From Zoogloeaceae bacterium (GTDB lineage Bacteria; Pseudomonadota; Gammaproteobacteria; Burkholderiales; Rhodocyclaceae), in contig JAITNI010000047.1 of NCBI GenBank assembly GCA_031290535.1, positions 1 to 10,158 on the forward strand: a DNA stretch of 10,158 bases. The letters are read 5' to 3'. Positions 1 through 7,389 of this stretch are shown one piece after another. The position numbers and the translations under genes were made by a program. Within the stretch, counting starts at the first letter, position 1, and the number at the start of each line of letters is the position of its first letter. The notes beneath the pieces were generated by a model, which did not search any database, was not told where the DNA came from, and was given only the letters and a program-made list of their open reading frames with translations.

Positions 1-686
1 CGGAAGTGGAGCAAAACATCAATATCGCCGTGCAGCACCTGCAATTGTCCGGCAACACGCAACTGGCCATTCTGGCGCTGACCGCCGCCGACGAGCGTCT
101 GGCGCGCGCGGCAAGGCCGCAGTTCTTGCCTTTGCGGCGCGCGCTGGCGCATGACCTTGAAACCTTGAAAATGACGCCTTTTGTTGATCTTCCCGGCATG
201 AGCCTACGTCTGGAAAGCGTCATGGTCAGCGTGGACAAGCTGCCGCTCCTGCTGGCGTTTGCCCCTCCCGAAGCGGTGGCGCCCCAAAATGAGGAAGCCG
301 GGGGAAAAACCGCCGCGTGGGGGATGAAATTCCTTCGGGAAAGCTGGCAGGAAATTCGCGGCATGGTGCGTATCCAGCGCTTTGACCGCAAGGAGCCGGT
401 GCTGCTGTCCACCCAACAGGATTTGATTCTGCGCGAAAACATCAAGCTCCGCCTCCTGAACGCCCGTCTGGCCCTGCTTTCTCACGACCAGTGGACATTT
501 CACAACGAACTCAAGACGGCGCATTCCTGGCTGACGGAATATTTCAATAGCGAGGAAAAAACGGTGCAGGCGGCGATGGCGACGTTAGAGCAATTGGCCG
601 CGACCGAAATCACCGTGGAGCTTCCCCATCCGGGCGACAGTCTGGGCGCGTTGCAAACGCTCAAGGCCAATCGGGGCAATCGTTAA
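1..686 (+). CDS. hemX: HemX-family protein, C-terminal part (5' end outside window)
   Basis: The frame is open to the left edge; the GTG at position 6 is an internal Val codon, not a start, since the codon before it is an in-frame Glu. About 227 residues are visible. They match the conserved C-terminal half of HemX: the SGNTQLAILALTAADERLAR stretch, the RPQFLPLRRALAHD stretch, the WQEIRGMVRIQR motif, and the LRENIKLRLLNARLALLS helix followed by a helix ending EYFN. The family is annotated as uroporphyrinogen-III C-methyltransferase-like because it sits in the hemCDXY operon, but HemX itself has no proven methyltransferase motif; it is normally a single-pass inner-membrane protein with a periplasmic or coiled-coil body. 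Its membrane segment would lie upstream of this window. The stop is 2 nt before the hemY start, so the two are almost certainly cotranscribed and translationally coupled. Confidence 0.9.
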   Translation, partial: EVEQNINIAVQHLQLSGNTQLAILALTAADERLARAARPQFLPLRRALAHDLETLKMTPFVDLPGMSLRLESVMVSVDKLPLLLAFAPPEAVAPQNEEAGGKTAAWGMKFLRESWQEIRGMVRIQRFDRKEPVLLSTQQDLILRENIKLRLLNARLALLSHDQWTFHNELKTAHSWLTEYFNSEEKTVQAAMATLEQLAATEITVELPHPGDSLGALQTLKANRGNR

Positions 687-688
687 TC

Positions 689-1870
689 ATGCGCGGCCTG
701 TTCTGGATTCTCGGACTTTTTTTTCTGGCGGTATGCGCGTCCCTGCTGGCGCAGCATAACGATGGTCTGGTGCTTGTGGTGCTGCCGCCCTGGCGGGCAG
801 ACTTCAGCCTCAATCTTCTGATTCTGGTACTGCTGGCGGCGTTCATTCTTGGCTATGTCCTGATTCGCAGCCTGTTGTTTACCCTGGGGCTGCCCAAACG
901 CGCCCGCGCCTACCGGGTCACGCGCCAGAAAGAACAGGCGGGCGTGGCGCTGGAAGAAGCCATCCGCCTCCTGTTTGAAGGGCGTTTTGGGCAGGCGCTG
1001 CGGCGCGCGGAAGCGGGCTGGAAAACGGGGCATATGCCGGGCACTTCGGCGCTGATCGCCGCCCGCGCCGCCCAGCGGCTGCGGGAGACCGAAAAACTGG
1101 CGCTCTGGCTGGAACGGGTGCGCGTCGCGCCAGAAGCGCAGGCCGCCGCCCTGATGATCGAGGCGGAAATGGCCGTGGAACTGGGCGACTTTCAAACGGC
1201 GCTCCTGCGCTTGCAGGAACTGGAACGCCAGCATGGCCGCCATATTGCCGCCCTGCGTCTGGAATTGCGGGCGCGTCAGCAGTTGGGCGACGCCAGCGGC
1301 GTCCTGAAGCTGACGCGCCAACTGGAAAAGCGCGGCGGCCTGCAAGCCGGAGTAGCACAGGCCATCCGCGTCAAGGCGCATCAGGAAGCGCTTGGGCAGC
1401 GGCAGGGCGACGCCGCCCAACTGCTCGAATATTTCAACGGCCTGCGCCGTGAGGAACGCACGTCGAGACTGGCGCTGGCCGTGGCGCGCAGCCTGCACCG
1501 TTTGAACGAGGATGACCACGCCGCGCCGATCATTGAGGCGGCGCTCGCGGAAGGCGAGTGGTCGTCGGAACTGGTTGCCCTGTATGGGCAACTGGGGTCG
1601 GCCTCCGGCAAAACCCTGATTGCCCGCATCGCCAGGGCGGACGAATGGCTCTGCCAGCATCCCGAAGACAGCCATCTGTTGCTGGCGCTGGGGCGTCTGT
1701 GCGAGCGGCAAAAACTCTGGGGCAAGGCGCAAAGCTATCTGGAAGCCTCGCTCGCGTTGGGGCCGAGTCGCGCCGGATTTTTGACGCTCGCCCGCCTGCA
1801 AGATGGTCTGGGTAACACGGCGGAGGCGAACCGTTATTTCCGGCAGGCGGCGGAAATCGACAAAATCTGA
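689..1870 (+). CDS. hemY: HemY, inner-membrane TPR protein of the haem operon
   Basis: This 393-residue protein has the standard HemY build. Two hydrophobic segments (about residues 4-21 and 41-63) are separated by a short polar loop with a PPW motif. A basic stretch follows (LPKRARAYRVTRQ), then a long all-helical region rich in Ala, Leu and Arg with TPR-like repeats. The last repeat (about 345-390) reads LGPSRAGFLTLARLQDGLGN and then a conserved AN-YF--A. The family length is about 390-420 residues. This is the proteobacterial HemY of the hemCDXY operon, not the protoporphyrinogen oxidase that shares the name in Bacillus. Its biochemical role is unsettled; it is thought to act in late haem synthesis at the inner membrane. 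The ATG at 689 lies 2 nt after the hemX stop, with only a weak GGGGC as ribosome site, consistent with coupling. No clear terminator follows. Confidence 0.92.
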   Translation: MRGLFWILGLFFLAVCASLLAQHNDGLVLVVLPPWRADFSLNLLILVLLAAFILGYVLIRSLLFTLGLPKRARAYRVTRQKEQAGVALEEAIRLLFEGRFGQALRRAEAGWKTGHMPGTSALIAARAAQRLRETEKLALWLERVRVAPEAQAAALMIEAEMAVELGDFQTALLRLQELERQHGRHIAALRLELRARQQLGDASGVLKLTRQLEKRGGLQAGVAQAIRVKAHQEALGQRQGDAAQLLEYFNGLRREERTSRLALAVARSLHRLNEDDHAAPIIEAALAEGEWSSELVALYGQLGSASGKTLIARIARADEWLCQHPEDSHLLLALGRLCERQKLWGKAQSYLEASLALGPSRAGFLTLARLQDGLGNTAEANRYFRQAAEIDKI

Positions 1871-1906
1871 GAGAATCCCCTTTGGGAAGCCCGGAACAAT
1901 TTCAGG

Positions 1907-1977
1907 CCGTTCGGGCTGAGGCCGTCGTTGCCCTTGTGTTGACAGGGAGACCTTCGACCAGGCCGCAGGGCGAACGG
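1907..1977. repeat. Decayed copy of the CCGTTCG palindromic repeat
   Basis: The left arm CCGTTCGGGCTGAGGCCGTCG and the right arm ending AGGCCGCAGGGCGAACGG are imperfect inverses of each other around a 25-30 nt centre containing GTTGACAGGGAGACCTTCGACC. Both arms match the repeat copies at 6091-6242 and 7376-7461 in this window. It fills the gap between hemY and the next small gene, so any promoter or terminator there overlaps it. Confidence 0.65.
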
Positions 1978-2026
1978 GATGATTCAGAGTCTCCCATTCA
2001 GGCAGCACGTTGACAAGGAAGCCGCG

Positions 2027-2263
2027 ATGAAACTGGACATGCGAAAAATTTACAATTTTTATCCGATTGACCCCGCGCCGTCCCCGGACGATCTGCCGAC
2101 CGGCGGGGATATTTATTATGAATGCCAGGAATGCTCGGAGGTGGTCAGTTCCGTGCCGCGCATCAAATCGGCCTGCGCCTGCGGCAACCTGAGCGGCCAC
2201 GGCGGCACGCTGGAAGTCCGGGACGCGACCAGAGTCCGGGTCGTGCGCGGCAAGCTGAAATAG
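2027..2263 (+). CDS. Small four-cysteine protein, probable zinc-binding, unknown function
   Basis: This is a 78-residue protein that I do not recognise. I chose the ATG at 2027 over the upstream in-frame ATG at 1979 because an AAGGAA ribosome site (2015-2020) sits 6 nt before it, and because the extra 16 residues of the longer form run into the decayed repeat. The sequence begins MKLDMRKIYNFYPIDPAPSP. It then carries CQEC (Cys33, Cys36) and CAC (Cys50, Cys52), a plausible four-cysteine zinc site, and ends in a short basic strand-like tail (RVRVVRGKLK). It has no signal peptide or membrane segment, so it is presumably cytoplasmic. Its stop is 13 nt before the start of the next gene, suggesting an operon with the membrane protein that follows. 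Zinc binding is inferred from the cysteine spacing only. Confidence 0.7.
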   Translation: MKLDMRKIYNFYPIDPAPSPDDLPTGGDIYYECQECSEVVSSVPRIKSACACGNLSGHGGTLEVRDATRVRVVRGKLK

Positions 2264-2276
2264 TTTTTCTTTCCCC

Positions 2277-3014
2277 TTGCGCGCCTTCCTCAAATACCTC
2301 TTTTTCGCCAGCCTGATCGCGCTGGGGGTGGGTTTTTACGCAGGCGACGCGCTGCCGCCGCCTGAGCGCATCCTGCCGGAACTTGCCCGCGAGCCGTTGC
2401 AGGAGGCAGTGACCACGCCGCCGTTTGAGACGACCGTGAATCATGTCGCCTACCACATCAGCCCCCGGTACCGTTATGAGCTTTATGGACTGGTGGTCAG
2501 CAAGCACGAGGCGGACGGGTTTTGGGATTACGTCCATCAGCAGTGGGGCGATCATCTCAACGCGGCGGATTTGTGCGTGGTCTGGGGACAGAACGCTTTT
2601 TCCGGCGTGTATCGGGACATCCGTTTCGACAGCGGCCAATGGACATGTTACTGGTATGCGCCGACCCAGGAAATCTGGCACAAATTCGTCGAAACGCAGG
2701 CGTCCAACAACCACATGCTCGCCGATCAGCGCGGCGTGCTCAGAAATCTGAAAGAGGTTCGGGTGGGCGACCAGATTTATTTTCGGGGGTATCTGGCGGA
2801 ATATTCGCACGCGGGCGGGTTTCATCGTGGTACCAGCACGACGCGGACGGATACTGGCAATGGCGCGTGCGAGACGGTGTATACCGAAGATTTCCGCATT
2901 CTCCAGCGCGGCCCGCGCCACTGGCTCTGGCTGCGATGGGGCGCGACCCTTGCGCTTCTCACGTGCGTTGTGGCCTGGTTCGCGCTGCCGCATGACTACC
3001 ATGTCAAAGGATAG
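2277..3014 (+). CDS. Bitopic membrane protein of unknown function, TTG start
   Basis: This is a 245-residue protein. A stop lies in frame at 2256-2258, so the start must be downstream of it. The TTG at 2277 is the only standard start that keeps the whole N-terminal membrane helix; the next candidate is GTG at 2328. No Shine-Dalgarno is visible, so it may depend on coupling to the gene ending at 2263. Hydrophobic segments lie at about residues 5-22 and 216-236, with positive charge at the N-terminus, so the 190-residue middle is predicted to face the periplasm. The middle has strongly patterned motifs: YELYGLVVS (68-76), LCVVWGQN (99-106), YRDIRFDSGQWTCYW (112-126), SNNHMLAD (143-150), VGDQIYFRGYLAEYS (163-177) and RGTSTTRTDTGNGACE (184-199). 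These look like a conserved family; I believe similar proteins occur across gammaproteobacteria and betaproteobacteria as uncharacterised proteins, but I cannot name the family. The VGDQIYFRGYLA piece looks like a beta-barrel strand pair. Confidence 0.75.
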   Translation: MRAFLKYLFFASLIALGVGFYAGDALPPPERILPELAREPLQEAVTTPPFETTVNHVAYHISPRYRYELYGLVVSKHEADGFWDYVHQQWGDHLNAADLCVVWGQNAFSGVYRDIRFDSGQWTCYWYAPTQEIWHKFVETQASNNHMLADQRGVLRNLKEVRVGDQIYFRGYLAEYSHAGGFHRGTSTTRTDTGNGACETVYTEDFRILQRGPRHWLWLRWGATLALLTCVVAWFALPHDYHVKG

Positions 3015-3057
3015 TAGAATTCAGAAATCGCCTGTCGGAATGGCGTGAGGAGAAAAA

Positions 3058-3438
3058 ATGGCGACGCTGGATTTGAGCAACTTGTCGGACAACCGCTACA
3101 TTGACCTCGTGTTCAACGACGATGGCGGCATGGTTCTGATGACTAATGATTACTCGCATTATTACGACGACCCCCGGCAGGTCGCCCGCGATGTGCATAC
3201 CCTGATTTGCGGCACGGAAGACAACGAAGGCGTCAAACACGGCGAGGACACGGACGCCATCCAGCGCAAGGTGGCCGACTGGCAAAAAAACAGCGGCTAT
3301 GTCTGGTACACCCGGCAGGACATCCAGAAAGTGTTTGATGTCGGTCTGGAAGGCCGCGACATCAAGGGCGGCCTCCACGCCCAACAATTTTTTGCTCACC
3401 TGCATGAACTGGTGGAGGCGGCGGCAAAAGACAAGTAA
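3058..3438 (+). CDS. Acidic soluble protein of unknown function
   Basis: This 126-residue protein has an excellent ribosome site (GAGGAGA, about 6 nt before the ATG). I do not recognise the family. The first 35 residues are acidic and strand-like (RYIDLVFNDDGGMVLMTNDY, then SHYYDD). A polar middle follows (CGTEDNEGVKHGEDTDAIQRK), then a helix, and a C-terminal part with YTRQDIQKVFDVGLEGRDIK and HAQQFFAHLHELVEAAAKDK. It has one cysteine (Cys51) and no signal peptide or membrane segment, so it should be cytoplasmic. Its own ribosome site, 43 nt after the preceding gene, fits the end of a three-gene unit that begins at 2027. Base composition matches the neighbours, so nothing suggests recent transfer. 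Confidence 0.75.
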   Translation: MATLDLSNLSDNRYIDLVFNDDGGMVLMTNDYSHYYDDPRQVARDVHTLICGTEDNEGVKHGEDTDAIQRKVADWQKNSGYVWYTRQDIQKVFDVGLEGRDIKGGLHAQQFFAHLHELVEAAAKDK

Positions 3439-3523
3439 GGGGCTGTCGCGCGCTTCCCTGATAAATCCCCCTGGTCAGGGGAGGATGAAAAGGGGAAAAT
3501 TTTTTACAACAGTTTGTGGTCAC

Positions 3524-3566
3524 TTTTGCGATAAAAGCCTGAAATTTCATGCTTTTTATCGCAAAA
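3524..3566. promoter_or_regulatory. Extended palindrome in the maeB leader
   Basis: The left half is TTTTGCGATAAAAGC, then C, then TGAAA. The right half is TTTCA, then T, then GCTTTTTATCGCAAAA. The halves are inverse complements over about 21 nt, with one mismatch and one bulged base, and the centre TGAAATTTCA is itself a perfect palindrome. It ends 107 nt before the maeB ATG in otherwise unstructured intergenic sequence (3439-3673). It could be an operator for a dimeric regulator, an RNA hairpin that terminates or attenuates, or a small mobile palindrome. There is no T-run directly after it on the plus strand, which argues against a standard intrinsic terminator. I could not pick a convincing -35/-10 pair near it. 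Confidence 0.55.
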
Positions 3567-3673
3567 CTTGCATCCTGCGCTTCACTTGCCCGCGTGATTG
3601 CAGTATCTTTGCGAGTTTTCCCGCTCCCCTGATTCTCATCGGCGCGGGTCTCCTGAATCCGAAGGAAAACAGC

Positions 3674-5947
3674 ATGGAACAGAATTTGCGCGACGCCGCG
3701 CTGGAGTATCACCGTTTCCCGACCCCCGGCAAGATTTCCGTCCGCTCGACCAAAAGCCTCACCAACCAGCGCGATCTGGCGCTTGCCTATTCTCCCGGCG
3801 TGGCCGCCGCCTGCGACGCCATTGTGGAATCTCCGGCCACCGCCGCCGAATTCACCTCCCGCGCCAATCTGGTCGGCGTCATCACCAACGGCACTGCCGT
3901 GCTCGGTCTGGGCAACATCGGCCCCCTGGCCGCCAAACCGGTGATGGAGGGCAAGGGCTGCCTGTTCAAGAAATTCGCCAATATTGACGTGTTCGACATC
4001 GAACTGGCGGAAAACGACCCGGACAAGCTGATCGACATCATCGCCGCGATGGAGCCGACGCTGGGCGGCATCAATCTGGAAGACCTCAAGGCGCCCGAAT
4101 GTTTTTACATTGAGCAAAAACTGAAAGAGCGGATGAAAATCCCCGTCTTCCATGACGACCAGCACGGCACGGCCATCATCTCCTCTGCCGCCATGCTGAA
4201 TGGCCTCAAGGTGGTGGGGAAGCAAATTGGGGAGATCAAGGTGGTCTGTTCCGGCGCGGGCGCGGCGGCCATTTCCTGCCTCAATCTGTGGTGCGATCTG
4301 GGCGTGAAGAAGGAAAACATCACCCTGTGCGATTCCAAGGGCGTGGTCTGGGTCGGGCGCGACGAAAAGCTGGACGCCACCAAGGCCCGCTACGCCCGCG
4401 TCACGGAAGAGCGCACGCTGGGCGACGCCATTCACGATGCCGACGTGTTTTTAGGGCTTTCCGCCGCCGGGGTGCTGAAGCCCGAAATGGTTTCCCGCAT
4501 GGCTCCCAATCCGCTGGTGTTCGCGCTCGCCAATCCAACGCCGGAAATTCTGCCCGAACTCGCGCAACAGGCGCGGCCCGACGCCATCATCGCCACCGGG
4601 CGTTCCGATTATCCCAATCAGGTCAATAATGTGCTGTGCTTCCCCTTTATTTTCCGGGGTGCGCTGGATGTGGGCGCGACGCGCATCACCGAGGAAATGA
4701 AGCTCGCTTGCGTGCGCGCCATTGCCGAACTGGCGGAAGCCGAAGTGGTCGACGAAGTGGCGATGGCCTACGCCGGACATCAACTGGAATTTGGCCGCGA
4801 ATACCTGATTCCCAAGCCCTTTGACCCGCGCCTGATCGTCAAGATCGCTCCCGCCGTGGCGCAGGCGGCGATGGATTCCGGCGTGGCGACGCGCCCGATT
4901 ACCGACTGGGCGGCCTACCGGCAACGCCTGACCGAATTCATTTACCAGACCGGCGCGGGAATGCGCGCCATTTTTCAGGCCGCCCGCCAGATGCCCAACC
5001 GGCGCGTCATTTACGCCGAAGGCGAGGACAGCCGGGTGTTGCGCGCCGCGCAGGCGGTACTGGAAGAAAAACTGGCGCGCCCCATTCTGATTGGCTGTCC
5101 GCAGACCATCGACCAGCGTTTGCAGGAAATCGGCCTGAAAATGCGGCCTGAGGTGGATTTTGAAATCATCAATCCCGACACCGACCCGCGCTTTGAGGCG
5201 TGCTGGAAAACCTATCACCAACTGATGAAGCGCCGGGGCGTCACGCCCGAAATCGCCCGCAAGCGGACGCGCTGTGACAGCTCCCTCTTTGGCGCGCTGC
5301 TGTTGAAGCTCGGCCACGCGGACGGCATGATTTGCGGCGCGACCGGCACCTTCGCGGAACACCTGCGCCATGTCGAAGACATCATCGGCAAAGCGCCGGG
5401 ACATCAGACCCTGGCCGCCGTCAATCACCTGCTGTTGCCGGGTCGGGCGCTGTTCATCTGCGACACCCACGTCAACGAAAACCCGGACGCGCAACAACTG
5501 GCCGACATCACCCTGATGGCGGCGGAAACCGTGCGCCGCTTCGGCCTGACGCCCAGGGTGGCGTTGCTCTCGCACTCCAATTTTGGCTCCGCCCCTTCCG
5601 CCTCCGCCCTCAAGATGCGCGAAACCCTGCAACTGGTGCGCGCGCAAGCGCCCGATCTGGAAGTGGACGGCGAAATGCACGGCGACAGCGCCCTGCTCGA
5701 AAAAATCCGCAACCTCTCCGAACCGGATTCTCCCCTGACCGGGGAGGCCAACGTGCTGGTAATGCCGAATCTGGACGCCGCCAACATCTCCTACAACCTC
5801 ATCAAGATGACCGGCAGCGAAGGCGTCACCATCGGCCCCATCCTGATGGGCGCGGACAAACCCGTGCATATTTTGACCTCCTCCACCTCCGTGCGCCGCC
5901 TCCTGAACCTGACGGCGCTGGTGGTAACGGAGAAGATCAGGAATTGA
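3674..5947 (+). CDS. maeB: NADP-dependent malic enzyme with C-terminal phosphotransacetylase-like domain
   Basis: This 757-residue enzyme matches the roughly 760-residue MaeB family along its length. It decarboxylates L-malate to pyruvate with NADP+, linking the citric acid cycle to pyruvate and NADPH supply. The malic domain (1-155) contains [15 protein letters not shown] with Tyr39, and the [13 protein letters not shown] loop with the catalytic Lys94. The FHDDQHGTA metal-site motif is at 159-167. The Rossmann domain has SGAGAAAIS (193-201), [10 protein letters not shown] (283-292) and [15 protein letters not shown] (307-321). From about residue 430 a phosphotransacetylase-like domain runs to the end, including [10 protein letters not shown] near residue 720. 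In the family this domain is regulatory, binding acetyl-CoA as an allosteric effector, and lacks transacetylase activity; that is family knowledge, not shown here. I chose the ATG at 3674, preceded by GAAGGA at 3661-3666. The long in-frame upstream extension crosses the previous gene and is not used. Confidence 0.96.
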   Translation: MEQNLRDAALEYHRFPTPGKISVRSTKSLTNQRDLALAYSPGVAAACDAIVESPATAAEFTSRANLVGVITNGTAVLGLGNIGPLAAKPVMEGKGCLFKKFANIDVFDIELAENDPDKLIDIIAAMEPTLGGINLEDLKAPECFYIEQKLKERMKIPVFHDDQHGTAIISSAAMLNGLKVVGKQIGEIKVVCSGAGAAAISCLNLWCDLGVKKENITLCDSKGVVWVGRDEKLDATKARYARVTEERTLGDAIHDADVFLGLSAAGVLKPEMVSRMAPNPLVFALANPTPEILPELAQQARPDAIIATGRSDYPNQVNNVLCFPFIFRGALDVGATRITEEMKLACVRAIAELAEAEVVDEVAMAYAGHQLEFGREYLIPKPFDPRLIVKIAPAVAQAAMDSGVATRPITDWAAYRQRLTEFIYQTGAGMRAIFQAARQMPNRRVIYAEGEDSRVLRAAQAVLEEKLARPILIGCPQTIDQRLQEIGLKMRPEVDFEIINPDTDPRFEACWKTYHQLMKRRGVTPEIARKRTRCDSSLFGALLLKLGHADGMICGATGTFAEHLRHVEDIIGKAPGHQTLAAVNHLLLPGRALFICDTHVNENPDAQQLADITLMAAETVRRFGLTPRVALLSHSNFGSAPSASALKMRETLQLVRAQAPDLEVDGEMHGDSALLEKIRNLSEPDSPLTGEANVLVMPNLDAANISYNLIKMTGSEGVTIGPILMGADKPVHILTSSTSVRRLLNLTALVVTEKIRN

Positions 5948-6061
5948 AACCATCCTCCTTGCCTTCCCTCCAAACTGCGTTCCGGGTTTTTCGGGTGTGG
6001 CTTGGGGGGCGGCATCAGGTGGGTATCTCACACGCCAGACCCCGTTCGGGAAACTCTGGAC

Positions 6062-6095
6062 ACCCCCAACCGTTTCTGAGCAACCCCCAACCGTT
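6062..6095. repeat. Short direct repeat, 13 nt twice
   Basis: ACCCCCAACCGTT occurs at 6062-6074 and again at 6083-6095, 21 nt apart. It lies within the gap between maeB and the RlmN-like gene (5948-6318). Apart from this and the palindromic repeats described separately, I see nothing in that gap: no ORF with a ribosome site and no clear terminator for maeB. The second copy runs into the left arm of the next repeat. Confidence 0.4.
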
Positions 6096-6158
6096 CGGGC
6101 TGAAGCTCTGTCGAAGCCCTTGTTTTTACAGAGAATGCCCTTCGACCAAGCTCAGGGC
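6091..6158. repeat. Palindromic repeat copy (CCGTTCGGGCTGAAGC type)
   Basis: The left arm is CCGTTCGGGCTGAAGCTCTG followed by TCGAAGCCC. The right arm is GCCCTTCGACCAAGCTCAGGGC. The arms contain the inverse motifs GGGCTGAAGCT and AGCTCAGGGC typical of this family of intergenic repeats. It lacks the terminal CGAACGG of the other copies and abuts the next, longer element directly, so it may be a truncated or composite copy. Confidence 0.6.
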
Positions 6159-6289
6159 ATAGCGATTCCCACAATAATTCCTCCGCCCGTTCGCCCTAAA
6201 GCGCTGTCGAAGGGCGTGGTTCGACAGGCTCACCACGAACGGAAAAGACAGGCGCACCACGAACGGGAAATCGTGGAAATAGCGATATT
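6159..6289. repeat. MITE-like palindromic element, upstream copy
   Basis: The left end ATAGCGATTCCCACAAT is followed by a core with nested inverted arms: CCGTTCG (6187) pairing with CGAACGG (6236-6242), and inside it GTCGAA pairing with TTCGAC. A second half-copy, GCGCACCACGAACGG, follows, and then a right end (TCGTGGAAATAGCGATAT) that is an imperfect inverse of the left end. The whole arrangement aligns end to end with the copy at 7348-7482 in the same orientation; their left ends agree at 20 of 22 positions. There is no coding capacity. It ends about 30 nt before the ATG of the RlmN-like gene, so that gene's promoter, if it has its own, overlaps the element. Confidence 0.65.
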
Positions 6290-6318
6290 CAGAGATTCCC
6301 TCGTCGTTCAGGTATCCC

Positions 6319-7389
6319 ATGCCCCCCGTTTCTCTCTCCCAACTGCGCCAAAGCCTCGTCGATCAGGGCGCGAAACCCGCGCACATCGAGCGGATTTTAC
6401 GCGCCTGGCTGCACGCTTTGCCGCTGGAGTCCGGCCCCGCCAACCAGCCCGTTGAACGCTGTTTTGCAAAATCCCTGCGTCTGGCCTTGCCAGAATGCGC
6501 GGCGCGGCTGCATACGCTGGCGCAAGTGGTTTCCGAACACCCCGCCGAGGATGGCTCCATTCGCCTGCTCCTGGGTCTGGCCGACGGGCAGCGCATCGAG
6601 AGTGTGCTGCTGCCCCGCGACGGCGTGTGTGTTTCCACGCAGGTAGGCTGCGCGGTGGGTTGCGTGTTTTGCATGACTGGCAAAAGCGGTCTGCTGCGAC
6701 AACTCGACAGCAGCGAGATTCTGGCGCAGGTGGTGCTGGCCCGCCAGCGCCGTTCGGTGCGGCGCGTGGTGTTCATGGGCATGGGCGAACCGGCGCACAA
6801 TCTCGCGCATGTGCTGGAAGCCATTGAAACGCTCGGCACATTGGGCGGCATCGGGCACAAGAATCTGGTCATTTCCAGCGTCGGCGACATGCGGCTTTTT
6901 GAGGCGTTGTTCCGTCAGCGTGTGCGCCCCGCGCTGGCGCTCTCGCTCCATAGCGCCCACCTCAAAACCCGCGCCGCCCTGCTGCCCAAAGCGCCCGTCC
7001 TCGCCCCGGAAGCGCTGGTGGATGCGGGCGAGCGCTACGCCCGTTTCAGCGGCTATCCCATCCAGTATCAATGGACGCTCTTGGCGGGCATTAATGACAG
7101 CGACGCGGAACTGGCGGAGATTGTCCGGCTTCTGAAGGGCAAATACGCCATGCTGAACTTCATTCCCTACAACGCGACTTCCGACGCATTGGCGCAGGGC
7201 GCTTTGCCGCTCCGGCGTCCCGAGTTGAGCCGCATCATCCACCTGACCCGCCAGCTCAACCAGCACGGCATCCTCACCCGCATCCGCCATTCCGCCGGAC
7301 AGGAGATTGACGGCGGCTGCGGACAATTGCGGGCGCGGGCAGCGGCATATAGTGATTCCCACAATCATTCATTCACCCGTTCGCCCTGA
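6319..7389 (+). CDS. Radical-SAM RNA methyltransferase, RlmN/Cfr family
   Basis: This is a 356-residue member of the RlmN/Cfr family. The family methylates an adenosine of 23S rRNA (and of some tRNAs, for RlmN) using an iron-sulphur cluster and two S-adenosylmethionine molecules. The cluster-binding CxxxCxxC motif is CAVGCVFC (Cys111, Cys115, Cys118). It is preceded by CVSTQVG, whose Cys104 corresponds to the conserved cysteine ahead of the cluster in RlmN. GMGEP is at 154-158, and the methyl-carrying cysteine is Cys334 in EIDGGCGQL. All catalytic cysteines are therefore present. The first 30 residues resemble the family's small N-terminal helical domain. The start ATG has a weak CAGG site 6 nt before it. 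Residues 344-356 and the stop are encoded by the repeat element at 7348-7482, so the natural C-terminus has been replaced. Whether this is the main RlmN of the genome or a paralogue cannot be told here, so I give no symbol. Confidence 0.88.
   Translation: MPPVSLSQLRQSLVDQGAKPAHIERILRAWLHALPLESGPANQPVERCFAKSLRLALPECAARLHTLAQVVSEHPAEDGSIRLLLGLADGQRIESVLLPRDGVCVSTQVGCAVGCVFCMTGKSGLLRQLDSSEILAQVVLARQRRSVRRVVFMGMGEPAHNLAHVLEAIETLGTLGGIGHKNLVISSVGDMRLFEALFRQRVRPALALSLHSAHLKTRAALLPKAPVLAPEALVDAGERYARFSGYPIQYQWTLLAGINDSDAELAEIVRLLKGKYAMLNFIPYNATSDALAQGALPLRRPELSRIIHLTRQLNQHGILTRIRHSAGQEIDGGCGQLRARAAAYSDSHNHSFTRSP

Noticed and set aside
683..2293. 536-codon open frame on the minus strand
   Set aside because: It lies antisense to all of hemY and has low-complexity Gln/Arg/Pro-rich composition typical of the complement of GC-rich genes; there is no ribosome site or recognisable domain.
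3468..3481. CCCCTGGTCAGGGG hairpin after the 126-residue gene, considered as a terminator
   Set aside because: The stem is only 5-6 bp with a tiny loop, and the nearest T-run (about 3500-3506) is too far away.
3299..3673. Upstream in-frame extension of maeB by 125 codons
   Set aside because: It overlaps the preceding gene and the leader palindrome and has no homology to malic enzymes. The ATG at 3674 has a ribosome site and matches the MaeB N-terminus.
4451..6031. 526-codon open frame on the minus strand
   Set aside because: It is antisense to maeB and rich in Gly, Arg and His as expected from its complement; maeB on the other strand is unmistakable.
5948..6318. Repeated arms considered as a CRISPR array
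   Set aside because: The repeats are palindromic, unequal in length and not separated by uniform unique spacers, and there are no cas genes.
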